Source: Akkermansiaceae bacterium (GTDB lineage: Bacteria; Verrucomicrobiota; Verrucomicrobiia; Verrucomicrobiales; Akkermansiaceae). Taken from it: a DNA stretch of 64,000 nucleotides. This document shows positions 1 through 9,874 of this stretch, piece after piece; position 1 is the stretch's first letter; each line of letters starts with the position of its first letter. Made by a program: the position numbers and the translations under genes. The stretch lies in assembly GCA_024233115.1 (NCBI GenBank), contig JACKQB010000001.1:620001-684000 (forward strand), given 5' to 3'. The notes below the pieces were generated by a model, which worked only from the letters and a program-made list of their open reading frames with translations, was not told the origin of the DNA and made no database searches.

Positions 1-49
1 CAAGTCTATGTATGGGAAGCGGTTTAAGGCATCGCCTTCAGGGGGGGCA

Positions 50-1027
50 TCACGGCTTGGCGCCGGCCGGGGTCTTGAGGACGAACTTCCGTTGCACGTT
101 TTTCTCCGCGGTGGGAAAGTCCGCGGGGATCGGCTGGGTGACCTTGCCGGTGGCGGCCCATTCCACCCCGCGTGTGAACGAGACGATGAATCCGACACCT
201 TCGAAGGAATAGTCGTCATGCCCGAGGGTGGTGTGGAACACGCGGCCCTTGTGGTAGTCGAGGACCATGAGGATGGGCTCGTGGCGGTCCGTGGGTGGTT
301 TGCCCGAGCTGTCTTTGCCGGTGGCGAGAATGGTCATGTTCTGTGCCGGTCCACGGAGTTTGGCGTAGCACTCGTCCTTGGAGGTCAGCCAGTTTTTGGG
401 CATGCCCTTGGTGATCGGGTGATCGGTGACACGCACGGTGATGGGGATGTTGTGCTGCGGGCCGTGGGTGCCGGCGCTGCCCTTCGAGGTGTCGTGGATG
501 AGTTTGCCGTCGTTGTTGTAATAGACATAAGGGCCGTCTTTCTCATTGCGACCGTCCCAGCCGCCGAGGCCGATCATCTTGTTGTACTCCGCCCATTTTC
601 CGAACGAGTTGTCGGCGGCGTGAACGGAGACAAAGCCGCCGCCCTCCTGCATGTATTTTTCAAACGCCCTCTGGGTGGCCTCCGGCCAGTTCGCGGCACC
701 CCAGCCGAAGTTGGAGATCACCACATCGTAGTCGGAGAATTGCGGGCTGAAACCAGGGTCCGGCTTGGATTTGTTGAGATCCTGGGTTTTACCGGCGTCC
801 GCCAGGGGAAGGAATGCTTTTTCGCGATTGCCATTCCAGGTGAAGCAGGTGCGGATGACCTTGACGTCAAACAGGCCGGTGTCCTCCAGATACTGTTTCA
901 TCATGATCGTGGACTTCGGCCACACCGCGTGGTTGTTCTGGCCGTCGATGATGAGCGCTTTCAGTTTGGCGTCGGCGTGGTGAGGCAGTAATAGGACGGT
1001 TACAAGACAGAGTAGTGCGGTTTTCAT
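50..1027 (-). CDS. ThuA-like domain exported protein
   Basis: A 325-residue protein with a short signal peptide (about residues 1-20, ending HADA). The body matches the ThuA-like/type-1 glutamine amidotransferase-like fold: LKALIIDGQNNH at the start of the domain, DYDVVISNFGWG, a glycine-rich GGGFVSVHAADNSF, then HPITKGMP and a C-terminal GHDDYS. ThuA-like proteins are common in Planctomycetes and Verrucomicrobiota, often near sugar catabolism genes, and their reaction is not settled. It is transcribed away from the sulfatase and fucosidase across a 459-bp gap, so it may share their polysaccharide theme. The family call is firm; the substrate is unknown. Confidence 0.85.
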   Translation of the reverse strand: MKTALLCLVTVLLLPHHADAKLKALIIDGQNNHAVWPKSTIMMKQYLEDTGLFDVKVIRTCFTWNGNREKAFLPLADAGKTQDLNKSKPDPGFSPQFSDYDVVISNFGWGAANWPEATQRAFEKYMQEGGGFVSVHAADNSFGKWAEYNKMIGLGGWDGRNEKDGPYVYYNNDGKLIHDTSKGSAGTHGPQHNIPITVRVTDHPITKGMPKNWLTSKDECYAKLRGPAQNMTILATGKDSSGKPPTDRHEPILMVLDYHKGRVFHTTLGHDDYSFEGVGFIVSFTRGVEWAATGKVTQPIPADFPTAEKNVQRKFVLKTPAGAKP

Positions 1028-1486
1028 AGTGATGGTTTTTTGATGAGAGGGTGAGTGAACCCGGTGACAAGGCTACGATCATCAAAGTGATCTATTTTCA
1101 GAAAAGAGTAGGAGCTTACCGGAGGAAGGCAAGCTGATAAGGCGGAACGATTCATTCATTATAGGATGTTCTTTCATAGAGAGCGTTCAAGTGGGGGGCG
1201 GTAGGGGATGTCTGCCGCACTGGTCGGAATCCGCAGGTGGCGGTCGGGGGTTACTCGAACCAAACATGCGGTTCTACCGAGCGTCAGGCTTCCCAGACTC
1301 TAACCATTTGAAGAGCTGGTTCTATGCATCATGCTGTGAATGGCCTGGGGGGCTCTGCAATCTCTTGTTTTGTCTATAAAATCCCCGGTTTGGCGCCAGG
1401 CTGGTCCGGTTTTTTCATTGCAAATGAAAATAAAAAACCAAGAATGGAGCTAGGGTTGCCCTCACACATCGTCAACTAACAGCAAT
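1028..1486. other. Intergenic region between divergent ThuA-like and sulfatase genes
   Basis: This 459-bp gap should hold the promoters of both divergent genes. I see no convincing coding sequence. Near the sulfatase side there is a T-rich stretch after a GC-rich segment (about 1380-1420) containing the palindrome TGGCGCCA, then an A/T-rich leader. No operator could be assigned. Confidence 0.4.
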
Positions 1487-3313
1487 ATGATGAATCCATT
1501 CCCACTTAAACCGCTCTGGTCAGGATTAGCGGTATGTCTCGTTGCCGCGTCAACCATTGCAGCAGCTCCCAATGTGATCATTGTGATCACCGATGACCAG
1601 GGATATGGTGATTTTGGTTTTACCGGTAATCCCGCGATCAAAACTCCCAGCATTGATAAACTTCGGGCACAGGGAACATTGCTTGATAATTTCCATGTCG
1701 ACCCCACCTGTGCGCCTACACGATCGGCCCTCATGACAGGGCGTTATTCTAACAGGGTTGGTGTATGGCACACGGTGCAGGGTCGGAGCATGCTGCGTCG
1801 TCGGGAGGTCACCATGGCGGATGTGTTCAGTAAAAACGGATATGTGACCGGACTGTTTGGAAAGTGGCACCTGGGTGATTGTTATCCATACCGGCCCGAG
1901 GACCGCGGCTTCAAGCACGCCGTTTACCATGCCGCTGGTGGGGTGGGGCAGGCGCCTGACTACTGGGGCAATGATTATTTTGACGATACCTACAGCGTGA
2001 ATGGCAAGCTTCGGAAATTCACTGGATACTGCACTGATATCTGGTTCGACGAGGGCATGAAGTTTATCAAGGCCAACAAGGACAAGCCGTTTTTTGCCTA
2101 CATCTCGACCAATGCCCCGCACATACCATTGAATTGTCCTGAGGAATATTCCAAACCGTATGAGGGTAATCCCAAGGTTTCCGATGTGAAGTTCTACGGG
2201 ATGATTCGCAACATCGATGACAACATGGCCAGGCTCACTGCGATGCTGGAGCGTGAGGGGCTGGCGGATAACACCATCCTTGTGTTTATGACCGATAACG
2301 GCACGGCCAGTGGCGTCAAAGGGAAACGTGGGTACGACGGCAACATGCGTGGTACCAAAAATTCCGAGTATGAAGGTGGCCACCGCGTCCCGTTGATCAT
2401 TCGTTGGCCTGGTGGAAAAATCGAGGCAGGGAAATCCATCAATAACCTGACCGCCCATATTGATATTTTACCGACCATGATCGAGCTCTGTGGCCTCAAG
2501 TCCCCCGGGATCGCATTCGATGGCTCGAGTCTGAAGGATTTGCTTTATTCCGACGGCAAGGCCTGGCCCGGTCGCTCACTTGTTGTCGAAACCCAACGGG
2601 TCGTTGATCCGGTGAAGTGGCGTCATTGTTCGGTGATGACCGATCGCTGGCGGCTGGTCAACGGAGAAGAACTCTATGAGCTAAAGGAGGATGCCAAGCA
2701 AACAAAGGATATCGCGGCCCAACACCCGGAAGTGGTGAAACGCCTCCGTGCCGATTATGACAAGTTCTGGAATGATGTTTCCCGTGAGCACAATCTGACC
2801 AGTTATATGGTGATCGGCTCGGATCACTCGCCGGTCGTTTCCCTGTCGTCTCATGACTGGTTGCTGGATGAACTGCCGCCGTGGAACCAGCCGCATGTGG
2901 CTGCCGGGGAGGTGGCGGTGGAATCGCACTGGGCGATTGAAGTCGAGCGTGACGGCGACTATGAAATTTCACTCCGTCGCTGGCCCGTGGAAGCCGACAA
3001 AGGCATCAACGACGGAACCTACGGCAAGGCCTACAGCTACAAAAAAGCGCGGCTACGCATCGGTGGTATTGACCGGACCGTGGACATCCCCCTGGGTGCC
3101 AAAGAAGTGACTTTCAAGGTGACCCTGAAAAAAGGAGTCACCAAGCTGGCGCCCTTGTTTATCGACGGCGACTTCCAAGCCACTCCTTACTATGCTTACG
3201 TCACCCACCAGGCCAAACCGGGTTGGCAAACACCCGGAGGAATGGGCGTTCCAGTTTACGATCCAAGTTACGGACGTGATGCCAATGGCAAGAAGAACAC
3301 GGCGGCGAAATAG
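1487..3313 (+). CDS. Exported sulfatase (arylsulfatase family)
   Basis: A 608-residue type I sulfatase with a signal peptide (residues 1-25, ending STIAAA). The metal-site start NVIIVITDDQGYGD is followed by the signature C-A-P-T-R with Cys75, the residue converted to formylglycine in active sulfatases, and later VFMTDNGTASG and GGHRVPLIIRWPGG. The catalytic domain ends near residue 440. The last 150 residues form a beta-rich accessory region seen in long PVC sulfatases. It would remove sulfate esters from polysaccharide outside the cytoplasm. The GH29 fucosidase 256 bp downstream on the same strand suggests sulfated fucose-containing glycans. No formylglycine-generating enzyme is in the window. 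Confidence 0.93.
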   Translation: MMNPFPLKPLWSGLAVCLVAASTIAAAPNVIIVITDDQGYGDFGFTGNPAIKTPSIDKLRAQGTLLDNFHVDPTCAPTRSALMTGRYSNRVGVWHTVQGRSMLRRREVTMADVFSKNGYVTGLFGKWHLGDCYPYRPEDRGFKHAVYHAAGGVGQAPDYWGNDYFDDTYSVNGKLRKFTGYCTDIWFDEGMKFIKANKDKPFFAYISTNAPHIPLNCPEEYSKPYEGNPKVSDVKFYGMIRNIDDNMARLTAMLEREGLADNTILVFMTDNGTASGVKGKRGYDGNMRGTKNSEYEGGHRVPLIIRWPGGKIEAGKSINNLTAHIDILPTMIELCGLKSPGIAFDGSSLKDLLYSDGKAWPGRSLVVETQRVVDPVKWRHCSVMTDRWRLVNGEELYELKEDAKQTKDIAAQHPEVVKRLRADYDKFWNDVSREHNLTSYMVIGSDHSPVVSLSSHDWLLDELPPWNQPHVAAGEVAVESHWAIEVERDGDYEISLRRWPVEADKGINDGTYGKAYSYKKARLRIGGIDRTVDIPLGAKEVTFKVTLKKGVTKLAPLFIDGDFQATPYYAYVTHQAKPGWQTPGGMGVPVYDPSYGRDANGKKNTAAK

Positions 3314-3569
3314 TCTGTTTGACCCCTGCAACATCGATGCAAACAAGCGGTGCAGTCGTTGCCACAGCGCCGCTGGTTTGTTTCATGGCCCGCGTGTGGT
3401 TTTCCAGCCAGAAGAAGTATTCCAAAAGTTGCCGTATAGGGTAAATTGCGGATGGGCAAGGGGGTGGGATTGACCTAGTATCCGGCATGGTTGTTCGCTG
3501 GGATGCCGCCATGGCATGCTCCGCCGCCGCATACAATCCATGATGGATACCCGACATCACTAGAAAAAT

Positions 3570-5345
3570 ATGAAAAAGAAACTAGCAAATAACTGTCTCC
3601 TCGTCATCGCTTCCATAGGATTGGCCAGTGCTGTATCGGCTCAAGAGATGGATGATCTCTGGGGTGACCAGATCGTCAAACTACGGGCTGACAATGCCAA
3701 GCGCGGCCAGCTCTTTGCGGATGGTAACTACGCGATGTTCATCCATTGGGGCCTGTATTCCAACCTCGGTAACAAGGTGGGTGAAAAGACCTACTACGGC
3801 ATTGGCGAGTGGATCATGAACCCACGTATGGCGGGAATCCCCCCCAAGGAATACCGTCGGCTCGCCCAACAGTTCAACCCGGTTAAGTTTGATGCCATGG
3901 CCATCGCCAAACTCGCCAGGGACGCGGGCATGAAATACATCATTATCACCAGTAAACATCACGATGGGTTTGCCATGTATCATTCCAAGTCGAACACGTT
4001 CAACGTGGTCGATGCGACCCCGTTCAAGCGTGACCCGATGAAGGATCTTGCCAAGGCGTGCAAGGAAGTAGGCATCGGTTTCGGATTCTACTACTCCCAC
4101 AACCAGGACTGGACATTCCCGGGAGGCAATGGCGGACCGAAGACGGATGCCGATGGAAAACCTGCCGGGTTTGATGACTACTATCAGAAAAAATGCCTGC
4201 CCCAGGTAAAGGAAATCACCAGTGAATATGGCCCGATCGAGCTTGTCTGGTTTGATACCCCTGGCAATATGCCCAAGCGCTATGTCGAGGAGCTCATTGC
4301 TGTGGTGCGTAAAAACCAACCTAACGCCCTGGTCTCAGGTCGTGCCGGTCACGGGCTTGGCGATTACCAGTCGCTCGGTGACATGGAGGTGCCTAACCAC
4401 AACGTGGAGGGCTTGTGGGAAACGGTCGATACCACCAACGACTCATGGGCCTATGCCTGGTATGATGAAAACTGGAAAACACCGAAGACCATCTTGAAGC
4501 GGTTGATTTCATGTGTCGGACGAGGTGGCACCTACATGCTTAATATTGGCCCCCGTGGGGACGGCTCAGTGCCGCAACGAGCCGTCGATTCCCTCCGCGC
4601 CTCGGGTGAGTGGATTCGGCGTTACCCACAGGTTGTCTATGGAACCGACGCCTCGCCGTGGAAACGTGAACTTCCATGGGGTGATGTCACCGTCAAAGGC
4701 AACAAACTCTTTCTCTCCGTATTCGAATGGCCTGCCGGTGGCTCGCTCTACCTGCCTGGTTTGAAAAACAAGATCAAATCAGCCAGGTTGCTGAAAGGAA
4801 AAGAACACGAGGTGGTCGCCCACACGGCACTCCCGGGGTGGACCCGGTTCACGCTTCCCGCCACCGCTCCGGAAAAGCTCGTTTCTGTGATCGAGGTCGA
4901 GCTGGATGGAACGCCCGATGTGGACCCCGGCTTCGCGCTTGATCCCACCATGACCACCCGGATACTCGCTGAATTCGCTGCGATCAATGGCGCCAAACGT
5001 GATTCCAGACGCTGGATGGAAAAATTTGGTGAGTGGAAACACATGATCCAGATCAACGAGTGGCAAGACGGAGGAAAGGCGACCTGGGAAGTGGATGTGC
5101 TGGTTCCCGGCGACTACCACGTCGATCTCACCTACGCCGGGCAGGACCGCTTGGTCTGGAAGGTGGAAGTCGAGGGCGGCCAGGCCATCCAGAACCAACA
5201 GAACGCATCCCACAACTACCAGTCGTTCCCGATTGGCTGGCTCAATTTCCCCAAGGCCGGTCGCTACAAGGTCAGTGCTTCATGTATCGAAGGGGAAACC
5301 AAGTCGGCTGCGCTGTCGGCGATCCAATTCACCCCCCTGCAATAA
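3570..5345 (+). CDS. Exported alpha-L-fucosidase (GH29)
   Basis: A 591-residue glycoside hydrolase family 29 enzyme with a signal peptide (residues 1-24, ending VSAQ). Conserved GH29 blocks are visible: MFIHWGLYS near residue 51, SKHHDGFAMY near residue 130, and VWFDTPGN with Asp229 as the expected catalytic nucleophile. A C-terminal beta-rich region follows (about residues 370-591, ending with a segment resembling a carbohydrate-binding domain). It hydrolyses terminal alpha-L-fucosyl linkages. Pairing with the upstream sulfatase fits fucoidan-like or other sulfated fucoside degradation; substrate specificity cannot be read from sequence. Confidence 0.93.
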   Translation: MKKKLANNCLLVIASIGLASAVSAQEMDDLWGDQIVKLRADNAKRGQLFADGNYAMFIHWGLYSNLGNKVGEKTYYGIGEWIMNPRMAGIPPKEYRRLAQQFNPVKFDAMAIAKLARDAGMKYIIITSKHHDGFAMYHSKSNTFNVVDATPFKRDPMKDLAKACKEVGIGFGFYYSHNQDWTFPGGNGGPKTDADGKPAGFDDYYQKKCLPQVKEITSEYGPIELVWFDTPGNMPKRYVEELIAVVRKNQPNALVSGRAGHGLGDYQSLGDMEVPNHNVEGLWETVDTTNDSWAYAWYDENWKTPKTILKRLISCVGRGGTYMLNIGPRGDGSVPQRAVDSLRASGEWIRRYPQVVYGTDASPWKRELPWGDVTVKGNKLFLSVFEWPAGGSLYLPGLKNKIKSARLLKGKEHEVVAHTALPGWTRFTLPATAPEKLVSVIEVELDGTPDVDPGFALDPTMTTRILAEFAAINGAKRDSRRWMEKFGEWKHMIQINEWQDGGKATWEVDVLVPGDYHVDLTYAGQDRLVWKVEVEGGQAIQNQQNASHNYQSFPIGWLNFPKAGRYKVSASCIEGETKSAALSAIQFTPLQ

Positions 5346-5513
5346 TTCGATAGAATCGATAGAGCCAGTTGGAGTGGTCGAGGCCGTCGTCGTTCTCAGC
5401 CCGTCGGATCAAGAAGAGCAATCAACACAAGTGATGGGTGGGGGCGCCTCTTCCTGCTCCAAAGTGGCCAGGTTGGTGTTGCACAGCTTGTCGGCCAGAC
5501 CGCGAACAAGCCG

Positions 5514-5894
5514 TTATTGCTCATCGGTGGAGACCTGGCACACCGCGGAAAGCAGGCTGAGCAGGCACAACCCGGTGGTGATGGCTCCGATCATGACTTT
5601 GCCCTGGGTAAAATTGATGTAGGTGACCACGGCAAATACAACAAAGACCAGGGAGGCAAAGCCGAATCCAGCCCAGGAGCATTCCTTTTCATCACCGTAG
5701 TTTCTCTTCAGTCGGGCTTCAATGCGTTTGCGTAGCTTGTCCGCATAGACCGAGGTCGGGGGCAGTAGTTTGAGAATCTCAAGGTCATGCTTGAGTGAGA
5801 TCCGCGATTTAGAGAAACGGGCAAGGATTTGCCACACGATAAGGATGGCGCCGGCCGTTAGTGCAACGACCGCGATCATATCGAAGTTATTCAT
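5514..5894 (-). CDS. Small two-helix membrane protein, unknown function
   Basis: A 126-residue protein starting at ATG 5894 (MNNFDMIAV); upstream in-frame starts give an implausible polar extension. One transmembrane helix (about residues 5-24) is followed by a charged cytoplasmic segment with ISLKHDLEILKLLPP and a basic stretch, then two hydrophobic segments near the C-terminus that could form a hairpin. I do not recognise a family. It lies on the opposite strand to its neighbours, convergent with the fucosidase. Confidence 0.65.
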   Translation of the reverse strand: MNNFDMIAVVALTAGAILIVWQILARFSKSRISLKHDLEILKLLPPTSVYADKLRKRIEARLKRNYGDEKECSWAGFGFASLVFVVFAVVTYINFTQGKVMIGAITTGLCLLSLLSAVCQVSTDEQ

Positions 5895-6168
5895 GTTAGG
5901 TAAGGGTGTGCCCCGATCCGCCAGAATCGGAATTGCGCCCCCCATTGGGTCGAATTCATACTGCGCGGAAGAGAGGTGAGTTACGTTGTTGTAATCCCTG
6001 GGAAGAGATTGGCTAAGATATTAATAATATCAAGGTCTCCGTCAAGAATGTAATTCTATCGTTGTTTGAATCGTGATCCGGCATTGAGGATTCAATGGCT
6101 GTTAGTAGGGGGGGCAAGATGATCAAACTTCCACTTGCACCCGGCGTCTGCCTGGCTAGGGTCGGGTC

Positions 6169-7359
6169 ATGTCTTTACCTGATTATTTGCAAAAAGAAAT
6201 TTTAGCTGACCCCGGTAAAAGGGAGTTTGGGGATTTTAGCCTGACCCGTTTGTTGGGGACCGTGTTTGAGCCGACGAATGGGTGCCGCATTTGTATCCTG
6301 ACGGACTTTGATGATCCTGCTGCCATGATGAAAAACCACGCCTACCTGGAAGCGGATGGTTTTCCGGTGCAGAAAAACGCCTATCAACATTTCTATCAGG
6401 CGCTTCACAACGGGGTGATGGAGGAGCTTGGCATGAGCGGTGGTGAGATGTTTGCCTATTATTGCACCCATGGATCCAACCTCGACTTGCAGGATCCGTG
6501 TTGGGATGCGGACGGCAAAAAACTCTCGTTGAACGGGGATATCTATCCGAACTACGATATTGTCCTGTGTATCACCGACTGGAGTGCCACGGCGCCACTC
6601 ACCGAGAAGTGCAAGGAGTATGGTTTCCGGGGGGCGACCCTGCACGGTGTCAATGATGTGATTCTTAACTCGGGGCTGTCGGTGAATTACAATGAAGTAT
6701 CAGCGGATGCCGAAAGGGTGCGCCAGGCGATGAACCATGCCGATGAGGTGGAGATCGACTTTACCCTGGAGGATGGTCGGGTGCTGACTGCCTGGCTCGG
6801 CCTGGACGGGCAGGAGGCCCAGAAGAGTCACGGGCTTTGCAAGGGGCATGCACCGGACGTCGCCAATCTCCCGGCGGGTGAGGTTTATTTTGTCCCGGTG
6901 GATGCCCGTGGCCAGTTTCCCATGAAATACGAGGACGGTACACTGGGCGTGTTAGACGTGGTGGACAGGAATATCATCAGTTCAACGCTCATCGAGGGAA
7001 ACCAGGCCACCATTGATGAACACAATCAGCGGCTCGCGGATGACCCGATGACGGGCACCCTGGGAGAGCTCGGTTTTGGCACGCAGGTCTTACCCGTTTC
7101 CCATTCGGATATTCAGGATGAAAAAATCCTGGGGACCTGTCACCTGGCGACAGGTCGGGACGATCATCTGGGCGGGGATATCGTTCCGGGTATGTTTAAG
7201 AAACACGAGAACAGTACCCATGATGACATCCTCTTTGCTCCGCATAAGACCCCCAATTTCAATATCTCCGAAGTCCGGATGAAGCGGGGCGAGCAACAGG
7301 AGGTCATTATCCAGGACTTTATGCCATCCGGTTTCATTCTGTCTGCCCTCGAAAGATAA
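6169..7359 (+). CDS. M29-like aminopeptidase (AmpS/PepS family)
   Basis: A 396-residue cytoplasmic protein without signal peptide. The C-terminal half carries the features of the thermophilic aminopeptidase M29 family: GVNDVILNSG, a segment with VEIDFTLEDGR, LPAGEVYFVPVD, ELGFGTQ, then LGTCHLATGRDDHLGGD and THDDILF, which hold the acidic and histidine metal ligands. M29 enzymes are metallo-aminopeptidases; the related NicX dioxygenase shares the fold, so the exact chemistry is inferred. It precedes an exported serine protease by 54 bp on the same strand and may be co-transcribed. Confidence 0.75.
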   Translation: MSLPDYLQKEILADPGKREFGDFSLTRLLGTVFEPTNGCRICILTDFDDPAAMMKNHAYLEADGFPVQKNAYQHFYQALHNGVMEELGMSGGEMFAYYCTHGSNLDLQDPCWDADGKKLSLNGDIYPNYDIVLCITDWSATAPLTEKCKEYGFRGATLHGVNDVILNSGLSVNYNEVSADAERVRQAMNHADEVEIDFTLEDGRVLTAWLGLDGQEAQKSHGLCKGHAPDVANLPAGEVYFVPVDARGQFPMKYEDGTLGVLDVVDRNIISSTLIEGNQATIDEHNQRLADDPMTGTLGELGFGTQVLPVSHSDIQDEKILGTCHLATGRDDHLGGDIVPGMFKKHENSTHDDILFAPHKTPNFNISEVRMKRGEQQEVIIQDFMPSGFILSALER

Positions 7360-7413
7360 TGGTTTAATTCTCAGACGAAAGCCAGTAGGGCTATCGCTTA
7401 TTCCCACACAGTG

Positions 7414-8283
7414 ATGAAATATTTACCGAACCACCTGCCGGCCCTATTGGGATTCTCGTTGATTGCCCAAGGGCTGGCCGTGTCCGTTGGTCATGCGGCC
7501 CCCGAAACCGTCGATGATGCCGTTATCATAAAGTCCTTGTCGGAGGGCATCGGGGCACTGGTCGACGGTGGTAAAGCATCTCCCTCCAAAAAGTTGACAC
7601 CACAGCTCGAGCGCAGGAAATGCACGGTCAAAGTGGATAGGGCGTCGTCAAAGGCGCTCGACAACCTCTACGGCCAGTGTGCCGACAGCGTGATCGCCAT
7701 AGCCTCGGTTTATAAATGCGGTAAGTGCGACAACTGGCATAACTCCGGGGCGGCGACGGGATGGATTCTTTCCGAGGATGGCGTGATGGTAACCAATTAT
7801 CACGTATTCGACGGCAAGGAGGTCGCTGGTTTTGGCATCAGGACACGCGATGGGAAAGTGGCGCCCGTCACCGAAATCCTCGCTGCCAGCAAACGTGATG
7901 ACGTGGTGATTTTCAAGGTCGCCGGATCTGGATTCAAACCCCTGCCCCTGGGGCCGGATGCGAACGTGGGCAGTGATTTGCACATCATCGCGCACCCCGA
8001 TTCCCGTTTTTATACTTACACCGCAGGTAAGGTGTCGCGCTACTACCGCAAACGTGTTCCCAAGGGGGATGGACCATCAATCATGGCGGTCACGGCCGAG
8101 TTTGCCCGCGGGTCGAGCGGAGGCCCGGTAATGGATTCTGCCGGTAATGTGGTGGGTATGGTGGCCAGCACCCAGAGTATTTATTATCCGCCCAAAAAGA
8201 AGACCGACACACAAGGGCCGTTCCAGATGGTGATCCGGAACTGTGTGCCCGTCAGCGCGATCAGGGCGCTGATTGAGAGGTGA
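7414..8283 (+). CDS. Exported trypsin-like serine protease (S1/HtrA-like, no PDZ)
   Basis: A 289-residue protein with an N-terminal signal peptide ending at VGHAAP. The start could be GTG 7411 or ATG 7414; ATG is preferred. The catalytic triad is readable: His in TNYHVF, Asp in RDDVVIFKV, Ser in RGSSGGPVMD. An unusual CGKCDNWH pair just before the protease core could bind metal or form a disulfide. Unlike DegP/HtrA there is no PDZ domain; the protein ends shortly after the protease fold. Likely periplasmic or surface protein processing. It sits just before an ECF sigma/anti-sigma pair, a context common for envelope stress functions. Confidence 0.85.
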   Translation: MKYLPNHLPALLGFSLIAQGLAVSVGHAAPETVDDAVIIKSLSEGIGALVDGGKASPSKKLTPQLERRKCTVKVDRASSKALDNLYGQCADSVIAIASVYKCGKCDNWHNSGAATGWILSEDGVMVTNYHVFDGKEVAGFGIRTRDGKVAPVTEILAASKRDDVVIFKVAGSGFKPLPLGPDANVGSDLHIIAHPDSRFYTYTAGKVSRYYRKRVPKGDGPSIMAVTAEFARGSSGGPVMDSAGNVVGMVASTQSIYYPPKKKTDTQGPFQMVIRNCVPVSAIRALIER

Positions 8284-8367
8284 AAAATTCCGGCGAGGGC
8301 AAGCTCTGCGGAAAAGGGTGAAATAAAACGGGAATAATTATCCGTCTGTGCCATCTTAGATGGCGTC

Positions 8368-8910
8368 ATGTCCGAGTTTGAAGAACTAGTCGATGCGCAC
8401 TACAAGCCGCTCTATCGCTTTGCCTATTCCCTGGCAAGGAATCCCGATGGCGCGTCAGACCTGGTGCAGCAAACTTTTTGTATTTGGGCGCAAAAAGGCC
8501 ATCAACTGAAGGACCGGAGCAAGGCCAAGACCTGGCTCTTTACGACCCTGTTCAGAGAACACCTGGCACTGTCGCGCCGACAGCAGAGGTATTCAGACAG
8601 CGATATTGATGATATCGAATACCAATTGCCGGCCCACGAGGAGGATAGTGGCAGGCAGCTGGACAGTAAACGCGCGGTTTATCTGCTCGGGCAGTTGGAA
8701 GAGAATTACCGAGCTCCCCTGACTCTTTTTTATCTTCAAGAACACAGCTACAGAGAGATCGCCGGGATTCTCGATGTGCCGATCGGCACCGTGATGTCGC
8801 GTATTTCCCGGGGTAAACAACAACTGCGAAAAAAGATGCTGGCAGAGCCGTCCAGCGCCCCCCGGAAAGTCATTCAACTTACCTCTGAAACCCTTGAGAA
8901 CCATGGATAA
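8368..8910 (+). CDS. ECF-type RNA polymerase sigma factor
   Basis: A 180-residue sigma-70 family factor of the extracytoplasmic function class. Region 2 spans about residues 5-75 (AHYKPLYRFAYSLARN, DLVQQTFCIWAQK, KTWLFTTLFREHL) and region 4 about residues 108-165 (APLTLFYLQEHSYREIAGIL followed by VPIGTVMSRISRGKQQLRKK). There is no region 1 or 3. A short palindrome, GCCATC-TTA-GATGGC, lies at 8350-8364 immediately upstream and could be an operator. The stop overlaps the start of the next gene, which looks like its anti-sigma factor. Confidence 0.92.
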   Translation: MSEFEELVDAHYKPLYRFAYSLARNPDGASDLVQQTFCIWAQKGHQLKDRSKAKTWLFTTLFREHLALSRRQQRYSDSDIDDIEYQLPAHEEDSGRQLDSKRAVYLLGQLEENYRAPLTLFYLQEHSYREIAGILDVPIGTVMSRISRGKQQLRKKMLAEPSSAPRKVIQLTSETLENHG

Positions 8911-9874
8911 GGAACAAGCCAAATTCATCTTACAAAGCTTCCGCCCGGATGGGGCGGATGCCGCTGCAGCCGACTTCGCAGATGCCTTGCGGCTGGCTAC
9001 CGAAGATCGTGAACTGGGTGAGTGGCTCGCCGACGAGCGGGCTGCCGACGCCGCATTTGCCGCAGCCCTGGCAGAAGTGGAAATACCCGAGGAGCTGAGG
9101 CAGCACATCCTGGCTGTTATGCGTGGCGAGAAACCCGGTGACCCGTCGATCGACGAGGCCATGGATGATTTTCTCATTAGCGCCATGGGAGAGGTCCAAC
9201 CACCGGCAGGCTTACGGGACCAGATCCTGGTAGCCATGAATATGGAAAGCCGCCAGGGTGAGCAGGGCGCAACGAAAGGTAAGCCGTCTAACATTGTGAC
9301 ACCAAGTGCCTCCCAAGCCAGTTGGCAAGGGAGTTGGTTTTCCGCTTGGGCAAAGGTAGCCACGATTGCCGCAGCCGTCGCGCTGGGTGCGTTGTTGGCA
9401 TTCCAGTTGACTTCAGACGATTCGCCAGACCGCCTCTTTGCGTCCCACGAAGTGCAGCAGGAGGCGGGACGGTTGCTGAATGCGGGTTTTGAACTGGACG
9501 TGAAGGGCTCCGATCCAGAGAGCATCAATACATGGTTGATTAATCATGAGTTGCCTACGCCATCCAACATTCCAGAACGGCTCCGTAAGATGAAAAGTCT
9601 CGGCTGCAAGGAAATGGTGCTTCCGGGCGATAAAAAAGCCTCCTTGGTCTGTTTTCGCCAGGACGATGGGGGGACTTTGCACCTGATTATTGTGAAAAAT
9701 GCCTATATCTCCGACCGCGACCTGCCGGCGCTAGGTGAGGTTAAGAAAAGGGACTGCTATCATTGTAGGGCAACGAACTGGAACGTGGCCCGTTGGCAGG
9801 ACAGGGAGAATACATTTATCCTGCTTGCCAAAAGAGAGCCGTCCCAGAAGGACGAGTTGCTCCGGTTTTTCTAA
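8903..9874 (+). CDS. Anti-sigma-factor-like single-pass membrane protein
   Basis: A 323-residue protein starting at ATG 8903, which overlaps the sigma stop by 8 bp (ATGGATAA), indicating translational coupling. The N-terminal 150 residues are acidic and helical with two similar blocks (VEIPEELRQHILAVM and VQPPAGLRDQILVAM). One transmembrane helix follows (near residues 155-175, VATIAAAVALGALLAF). The C-terminal domain is extracytoplasmic, has several cysteines and no recognised family. Position and topology fit an anti-sigma factor that holds the ECF sigma factor; this role is inferred, as no zinc-binding HxxxCxxC motif is evident. Confidence 0.75.
   Translation: MDKEQAKFILQSFRPDGADAAAADFADALRLATEDRELGEWLADERAADAAFAAALAEVEIPEELRQHILAVMRGEKPGDPSIDEAMDDFLISAMGEVQPPAGLRDQILVAMNMESRQGEQGATKGKPSNIVTPSASQASWQGSWFSAWAKVATIAAAVALGALLAFQLTSDDSPDRLFASHEVQQEAGRLLNAGFELDVKGSDPESINTWLINHELPTPSNIPERLRKMKSLGCKEMVLPGDKKASLVCFRQDDGGTLHLIIVKNAYISDRDLPALGEVKKRDCYHCRATNWNVARWQDRENTFILLAKREPSQKDELLRFF

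Noticed and set aside
1191..1379. Possible small gene or tRNA-like sequence in the ThuA-sulfatase gap
   Set aside because: The segment does not fold as a tRNA cloverleaf and the 62-residue frame has no motif or ribosome site.
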